10,757 nt of DNA from positions 1 through 10,757 of the forward strand of contig JAAZYJ010000170.1 of assembly GCA_014239715.1 (NCBI GenBank), given 5' to 3'. Origin of the DNA: Flavobacteriales bacterium. GTDB taxonomy: Bacteria; Bacteroidota; Bacteroidia; Flavobacteriales; Parvicellaceae. A program made the translations under genes and the position numbers. The notes under the pieces were generated by a model that saw only the letters and a list, made by a program, of their open reading frames with translations, made no database searches and was not told the DNA's origin. Of this stretch, positions 7,601 to 10,757 are shown piece after piece (the stretch's first letter is position 1; every line of letters begins with the position of its first letter).

Positions 7601-8455
7601 TGGTAAGCCAAATAAGACCAAAACGGATAGCTTTCTATAATAATAGAGTAAGAGCAACAGGATCAGTATACCTGCCACTCCCATCGTTAAACGAGTGTCA
7701 GTCCGTATTTGCTCTGCGTTAGCAAGGGGTATCTGATAATACCCAAAGTGGAGGGGACGATCCTTTGCGTTACAAAGGTCGAAGCAACTGTTGATATACA
7801 GGTCGAATTCCCGCCCTTGTTCAATGTCATTTGCAGAGAAATTCAAATGATACAATTTAATACCGTCTTCACTTAACTGCTGAAAAGAGCTGATTAAGCT
7901 ACTTCCCCCAAGATCCGAAAATATATTTTTCGTGCTTTTTTCAAGAGTGCTAAAAGGATCTTTGAACAATATTGATGAAGTCATAATCGATTCGGGCGAG
8001 TACAACTTGTTCATTAACTCCTCAAGTGTTTTCGCTCTTCCATTTGGTCCAATCTGCAACTTTATTGAGTCGTAATCTGCTGAAAACAAGTATGTTGGAG
8101 GGTTGGCGAGTAGTGGCGCAACAACAGAGGTTACATCTATTTCATGACCATAAGTGCTGTCTAAAAAGGGACTGTTTTTAAGACAAGAATCGACAAAGCT
8201 GAGTGCGTAATTGGTCTCATCTTCTGCGCCAATATATTTTACGCCAACCAACTGATCTGATTTTTGTCTTTCCGATATTTTTTTTAGAAGCTCTAGTTTA
8301 ATACTTTCGGGGAGTGAAGAGAGCATGTTCTCTTCAAATTGGAGTCGAGTTTTCGCCAAAAACATAAAAAGCGCTATCAAAATGATAAACGCCGTGAGAA
8401 ATACAGTAGGGTTGTTTTTTGTAATTCTAAGCCAGTAAAGGGTTAATGGTCTCAT
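4679..8455 (-). CDS. Trifunctional MMPL transporter / lysophospholipid acyltransferase / class I SAM methyltransferase fusion
   Basis: A 1258-residue membrane protein with three modules. (1) An RND/MMPL transporter (1 to about 790) has a first helix at about 17-34, a periplasmic loop 35-255 and a helix bundle about 256-395. A second-half helix follows at about 421-437, then a second loop 440-640 and a helix bundle 641-785. The proton-relay-like acidic residues are D321 (LDFNFHF) and D706/D707 (GLGDDFAIF). (2) A PlsC-type acyltransferase, after a pair of hydrophobic segments (800-830), has the catalytic HX4D in NHQSFID (H880, D885) and FPEGTRS (946-952). (3) A SAM methyltransferase (about 1060-1210) has motif I DAGCGYG (1091-1097). 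An in-frame TAA directly before the ATG fixes the start. From memory, this same three-part fusion occurs in Bacteroidota flexirubin loci. Inferred role: acyl transfer, methylation and export of the pigment lipid across the inner membrane. It heads the minus-strand operon with the oxidoreductase. Confidence 0.92.
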   Translation of the reverse strand: MRPLTLYWLRITKNNPTVFLTAFIILIALFMFLAKTRLQFEENMLSSLPESIKLELLKKISERQKSDQLVGVKYIGAEDETNYALSFVDSCLKNSPFLDSTYGHEIDVTSVVAPLLANPPTYLFSADYDSIKLQIGPNGRAKTLEELMNKLYSPESIMTSSILFKDPFSTLEKSTKNIFSDLGGSSLISSFQQLSEDGIKLYHLNFSANDIEQGREFDLYINSCFDLCNAKDRPLHFGYYQIPLANAEQIRTDTRLTMGVAGILILLLLLYYYRKLSVLVLFGLPVVFAFTMALTAFVILGRPISAISLGMGAVVIGIILDFNFHFYTHYRSSNSLEETIRSISNPLALGALTTIFAFGALYFTNSKAMQDFGLFASFAILGAALFTLFILPTFIQKFRIKYKKDVKPFQWKIPVFGRKVRLFVVVSIIGSTVVMGYFASQVSFNSDLNSINYFPQELRNNEAQVIGIDSRKQHSVFAFASGENEDEARENNLIVRHYLDSVHSVDTGFKYVSTAILLPSKKKIEESFLQWNDFWETNAAELTAFDSLSATMGFRENAFSEFKAMTKAVPDYTMIDTLAGFFPVDFSFLKDSCYQIASLIEYPLDKYEQYLQPLDDLSNVDIVSRKGLAIDLVNALEADFNYILFISIFIVAVALLMVYGRIELMLITFLPMAISWIWILGFSHLFGIEFNFINIVVCTFVFGLGDDFAIFITDGHLQEFREGRKELPAFKSAIFLSALSTIIGCGSLLFAKHPALNSIAPMAILGMIVILVSSFVLQPWLFEILISGRAKKNKPTLSLFSMFCSTFAFSYFFLGCSVLLVVLGVFILLPFKKKPKVSCYNWVISKFARSLTYIMFNVKKTIIGKENLLDNPPSMIIANHQSFIDILAIVMLSPKVKLLTNDWVYNSILFGWAIRYAGYITASHGNETNVKAIKEMLDDGYSLAIFPEGTRSKDGKVGRFHKGAFMLSQELNIPITPVLLHGFHFTMSKHDYMLKNGSLTIKILPPILPTDKRFGDSYQNRTKAVANYFKAELSLLSEELENTKYFYQRVKSNYNYRGPMVESYFKVKWRFERVHFDIYSQFISNEDHLLDAGCGYGYFSFFLHYKFPALRVDAMDMDEDKIAYASNNTDKSSLLNFFSGNIKDVDYSAYNKIFFNDVLHYLSEKDLNDFIDKLLCSLKPSQTIFIRDGNEDEVESHKTTRLTEIFSTFTGFNKTNNKLFFFGKKWLENKAKENKLALEIIEQDTRTSNVMYIIKWPK

Positions 8456-8459
8456 TTAG

Positions 8460-8493
8460 TTTTTGCGTAACTCAAGAGCAAAGTTAATTTTTG
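8460..8493 (+). promoter_or_regulatory. Candidate Bacteroidota promoter for the ammonia-lyase operon
   Basis: TTTTTG at 8460-8465 fits the -33 element (TTTG/TTG). After 19 bases comes TAATTTTTG at 8485-8493, which resembles TAnnTTTG with one extra base. Counting back from the ATG at 8497 as +1, the TTG sits at -34 to -32 and the second box at -12 to -4. The spacing therefore fits a start at or within a few bases of the start codon, hinting at a leaderless mRNA. This is by eye only, and T-runs are common here. Confidence 0.35.
8479..8486 (-). promoter_or_regulatory. Candidate -7 box for the transporter-oxidoreductase operon
   Basis: The minus strand reads TAACTTTG, a perfect match to the Bacteroidota TAnnTTTG consensus, 23 bases before the ATG at 8455. 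This would give a leader of roughly 15-20 bases. The -33 position falls within the start of the ammonia-lyase coding sequence and shows no clear TTG, so the promoter is only half supported. Confidence 0.35.
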
Positions 8494-8496
8494 TTG

Positions 8497-10026
8497 ATGA
8501 TTGGGAGTTTTAAATTAAAGGAATTTCAAGAGATTGTTCTTAACGGAAACGAGGTGGAAGTTTCTGAGGATGTTTTTGAGACGGTTAACAGGGCGAATGA
8601 GTTCCTGAAGAATTTCTCTAAAGACAAGATCATTTATGGGATCAATACAGGTTTTGGGCCTATGGCTCAGTATAGGATCAATGAAGCAGACCAAGTGCAG
8701 CTGCAATACAATTTGGTTCGCAGCCACGCGCAAGGTATGGGGGCCTATCTTAATGATCATCAGATAAGGGCGGTATTGCTTAGCAGATTGAATACACTTA
8801 GTCTTGGAAAATCGGGCGTAAATTCCGGTGTTATCGAGCAGATACGAACATTTCTTAATCGGAAAATACACCCTGCCATTCAAGAACACGGTGGAGTGGG
8901 TGCAAGTGGCGACTTGGTTCAACTTGCGCAGCTCGCACAGAGCTTGATCGGTGAGGGGAAGGTGATATTTGAAGGAGAAGTAAGGTCAACAAAGGAAGTG
9001 CTCGCACAACAGAACATTGAACCTTTGAAACTTACATTGAGAGACGGTTTGGCTCTTATCAATGGAACGTCATCAATGACCGGCATCGCCGCATTGAATA
9101 CGTATTACTCTCGTAGACTGGTTGAATGGACCATTTTGACTTCTAGTGTGCTCAATGAACTCGTTGAAGCATTTGGTGATGCTTTTTCAAATGAGCTCAA
9201 TGGAGCAAAAAGACATTCCGGTCAATTTCAGATTGCACGTGCCATTCAAGATGTTCTTCGCTCTTCGTCTAGAATAAAAGATCGTCATAGCCATCCGTTC
9301 TTGAATTCAATTCCGGAAGAAGAAAAATTCAACAGAAAGGTGCAGGAATATTATTCTCTGCGCTGTATTCCTCAAATTGTAGGCCCCGTTCTGGACACGT
9401 TGATCCACTGTGAGACAATTGTAGAACAGGAGATCAATTCCGTAAACGACAATCCAATTGTCGACGTTGAAAAAGGATCGGTTTATCATGGTGGCAATTT
9501 CCATGGGGATTATGTTTCTTTAGAAATGGACAAACTCAAAATAGCAGTGGTCAGATTGTCTATGCTAATGGATCGCCAATTTAATTTCCTGCTGAACCAT
9601 AGATTGAATAAAACTTTCCCGCCTTTTTTGAACGATAAAACACTTGGTTTGAATTTCGGTTTTCAGGGAGCGCAATATGCGGTGACGTCAACCACTGCTG
9701 AGAATCAAACCCTGGGATTCCCCATGTACCTGCATAGCATTCCATGTAACAACGATAATCAGGATATTGTAAGCATGGGATCAAATTCTGCTTTGATCAC
9801 TGCCAAAGTGATCAACAACACGTACGAGGTGCTGTCTCTTTATATCCAAGCAATTTCGCATGCGATGGATTTGGTCAATGATGAAGTATCATTCTCTGAA
9901 AAGGGCAGAGCAATTCATAATACGATAAAAGAACTGAATGGCGGTTTTGATTCGGATCTGCCAATTAATGAAAAAGGTGCAACTTTAGTAGAATACCTTA
10001 AAAATAATCAACCGTTACAGATATGA
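8497..10026 (+). CDS. Tyrosine ammonia-lyase (aromatic amino acid ammonia-lyase, flexirubin-cluster type)
   Basis: A 509-residue member of the MIO (methylidene-imidazolone) histidine/aromatic ammonia-lyase family, predicted to convert L-tyrosine to 4-coumarate in the cytosol, the aryl starter of the polyene. Numbering from a TTG two codons upstream (8491): the MIO triad is A138-S139-G140 in GGVGASGDLVQL, the catalytic Tyr is Y49 in YGINTGFG, NDNP is at 319-322, and NNNDNQD-like residues are at 420-425. The selectivity pair is S78-H79, as in histidine lyases. Stretches such as FGPMAQYRI, QEYYSLRC and YHGGNFHGDY nevertheless match, from memory, the characterised Flavobacterium johnsoniae tyrosine ammonia-lyase, and no urocanase or other hut gene is present. 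Full family length. I chose ATG 8497 over TTG 8491 because it is the first ATG and suits the promoter spacing. The stop overlaps fabG as ATGA. Confidence 0.9.
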   Translation: MIGSFKLKEFQEIVLNGNEVEVSEDVFETVNRANEFLKNFSKDKIIYGINTGFGPMAQYRINEADQVQLQYNLVRSHAQGMGAYLNDHQIRAVLLSRLNTLSLGKSGVNSGVIEQIRTFLNRKIHPAIQEHGGVGASGDLVQLAQLAQSLIGEGKVIFEGEVRSTKEVLAQQNIEPLKLTLRDGLALINGTSSMTGIAALNTYYSRRLVEWTILTSSVLNELVEAFGDAFSNELNGAKRHSGQFQIARAIQDVLRSSSRIKDRHSHPFLNSIPEEEKFNRKVQEYYSLRCIPQIVGPVLDTLIHCETIVEQEINSVNDNPIVDVEKGSVYHGGNFHGDYVSLEMDKLKIAVVRLSMLMDRQFNFLLNHRLNKTFPPFLNDKTLGLNFGFQGAQYAVTSTTAENQTLGFPMYLHSIPCNNDNQDIVSMGSNSALITAKVINNTYEVLSLYIQAISHAMDLVNDEVSFSEKGRAIHNTIKELNGGFDSDLPINEKGATLVEYLKNNQPLQI

Positions 10027-10754
10027 AATACGCACTGATAACAGGAGCTTCAAGAGGAATTGGATCTGCAATTGCAATTCGGCTGGCAAAGGATCATGGG
10101 TATAACATCATAGTAAACTACAATTCGAACGAGGAAGCGGCTAAAAAAACACTGGCGATAATTGAAGAGGGTGGAGGCGCCGGAGAGATCTTGCGATTTA
10201 ATGTTGCCGATAAGTGGGACGTTGACAGAGCAATAGAAGGGTTTTATGAAGCAAACCCTGAAGCTGTCATAGAAGTTCTTGTGAACAACGCTGGGATCAC
10301 CAAGGACAATCTGTTCGTATTTATGGAGCAACCGGATTGGAACCATGTTATAGATGTTTCCCTAAATGGATTTTTCAATGCTACCTCCGCGATCATGAAG
10401 AAAATGGTTCGGAAGAGGTACGGACGAATAGTAAATGTAGTGTCTGTTTCCGGGGTGAAGGGAGTTCCTGGCCAGGCAAATTATTCAGCGGCTAAAGGAG
10501 GTGTGATTGGAGCAACAAGGTCAGTTGCGCAGGAAGTTGCAAAGAGAAACATTACGGTAAATGCTGTTGCTCCTGGATTTATTGATACGGAGATGACCAA
10601 CGATCTTCCGAAAGAAGAGCTTGTAAAGCTGATCCCAGTCAATCGTTTTGGTACAGCCGAAGAAGTTGCTCATGCAGTTAGTTTTTTGGTCTCCAAAGAG
10701 GCGGGCTACATTACCGGGGAAGTGTTGAATATTAATGGGGGGATTCATTCATAA
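10023..10754 (+). CDS. fabG: 3-oxoacyl-ACP reductase, FabG-type short-chain dehydrogenase
   Basis: A 243-residue classical SDR, the usual FabG length. It reduces 3-ketoacyl-ACP to 3-hydroxyacyl-ACP with NADPH. The cofactor motif TGASRGIG is at 7-14, with Arg11 typical of NADPH use. NNAG is at 88-91. The catalytic tetrad is N115, S141, Y154 and K158 (YSAAK). The PGFIDTEM loop (184-191) and the C-terminal GEVLNINGG are also standard for FabG. Its start overlaps the ammonia-lyase stop by ATGA, so the two are translationally coupled. This points to a dedicated copy serving polyene extension (the ketoreductase step in aryl-polyene assembly), not housekeeping fatty acid synthesis, although the chemistry is the same. 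The stop TAA is followed directly by ATG. Confidence 0.93.
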   Translation: MKYALITGASRGIGSAIAIRLAKDHGYNIIVNYNSNEEAAKKTLAIIEEGGGAGEILRFNVADKWDVDRAIEGFYEANPEAVIEVLVNNAGITKDNLFVFMEQPDWNHVIDVSLNGFFNATSAIMKKMVRKRYGRIVNVVSVSGVKGVPGQANYSAAKGGVIGATRSVAQEVAKRNITVNAVAPGFIDTEMTNDLPKEELVKLIPVNRFGTAEEVAHAVSFLVSKEAGYITGEVLNINGGIHS

Positions 10755-10757
10755 ATG
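10755..10757 (+). CDS. Possible start codon of the next operon gene (cut by window edge)
   Basis: ATG directly abuts the fabG stop (TAAATG) and is the last codon in the window. Given the tight spacing in this operon it may begin the next gene, for example a ketosynthase or carrier protein, but nothing of its product can be seen. Confidence 0.3.

Larger units (their letters stand above)
8456..8496. promoter_or_regulatory. Compact divergent promoter region
   Basis: Only 41 bases separate the start codons of the fusion transporter (minus) and the ammonia-lyase (plus). The centre, CAAAGTTAATTTTTG (8479-8493), holds two abutting -7-like boxes facing opposite ways and sharing a TA. There is room for little else, so the two operons are probably co-regulated. 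No operator repeat was recognised. Confidence 0.45.

Noticed and set aside
8491..8496. TTG start codon at 8491 for the ammonia-lyase
   Set aside because: It would add only two residues, overlaps the candidate -7 box, and an ATG follows at 8497.
8515..8922. Minus-strand ORF of 135 codons opposite the ammonia-lyase
   Set aside because: Antisense shadow of a conserved enzyme; no motif or initiation context.
8497..10026. Histidine ammonia-lyase (HutH) of histidine catabolism
   Set aside because: The Ser-His pair fits, but no other hut gene is present, the gene is coupled to fabG, and the overall sequence resembles flexirubin-locus tyrosine lyases.

Overview
The window looks like a chromosomal segment from a Bacteroidota (Cytophaga-Flavobacterium type) organism. 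The DNA is moderately AT-rich, starts are ATG without clear Shine-Dalgarno sequences, and promoter-like sites fit the Bacteroidota -7 consensus (TAnnTTTG). The gene content fits part of a flexirubin or aryl-polyene type pigment locus. The species cannot be named from the sequence.

Layout, left to right: (1) 2-511 (+), the C-terminal part of purQ (purine biosynthesis), cut by the window edge. (2) 501-1361 (-), a membrane-anchored protein of unknown function built from short proline-containing beta-type repeats, overlapping purQ tail to tail. (3) A 194-base divergent intergenic region. (4) 1556-2089 (+), an unrecognised 177-residue protein, joined by an ATGA overlap to (5) 2086-3162 (+), a two-domain SAM methyltransferase. 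(6) 3159-4691 (-), an FAD oxidoreductase of the phytoene desaturase/retinol saturase type, convergent with the methyltransferase. It lies downstream of and overlaps (7) 4679-8455 (-), a 1258-residue fusion of an MMPL/RND transporter, a lysophospholipid-type acyltransferase and a SAM methyltransferase. (8) A 41-base divergent promoter region. (9) 8497-10026 (+), an aromatic amino acid ammonia-lyase very like the tyrosine ammonia-lyases of flexirubin clusters, joined by ATGA to (10) 10023-10754 (+), a FabG-type ketoreductase. An ATG directly after that stop ends the window and may start the next gene.

How the genes could work together (inference from known flexirubin/aryl-polyene pathways): the ammonia-lyase turns tyrosine into 4-coumarate, the starter. 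Ketosynthases, ACP, ligase and dehydratase (not in this window) would extend it, with the FabG-like enzyme reducing each beta-keto group. One or both methyltransferases could methylate the aromatic ring. The oxidoreductase may adjust the polyene. The fusion protein could acylate or esterify and export the lipid-like pigment to the outer membrane. No DarA/DarB (dialkylresorcinol) genes are visible, so flexirubin and simple aryl polyene cannot be separated from this window alone. No RNA genes, mobile elements, CRISPR arrays or clear terminators were seen.
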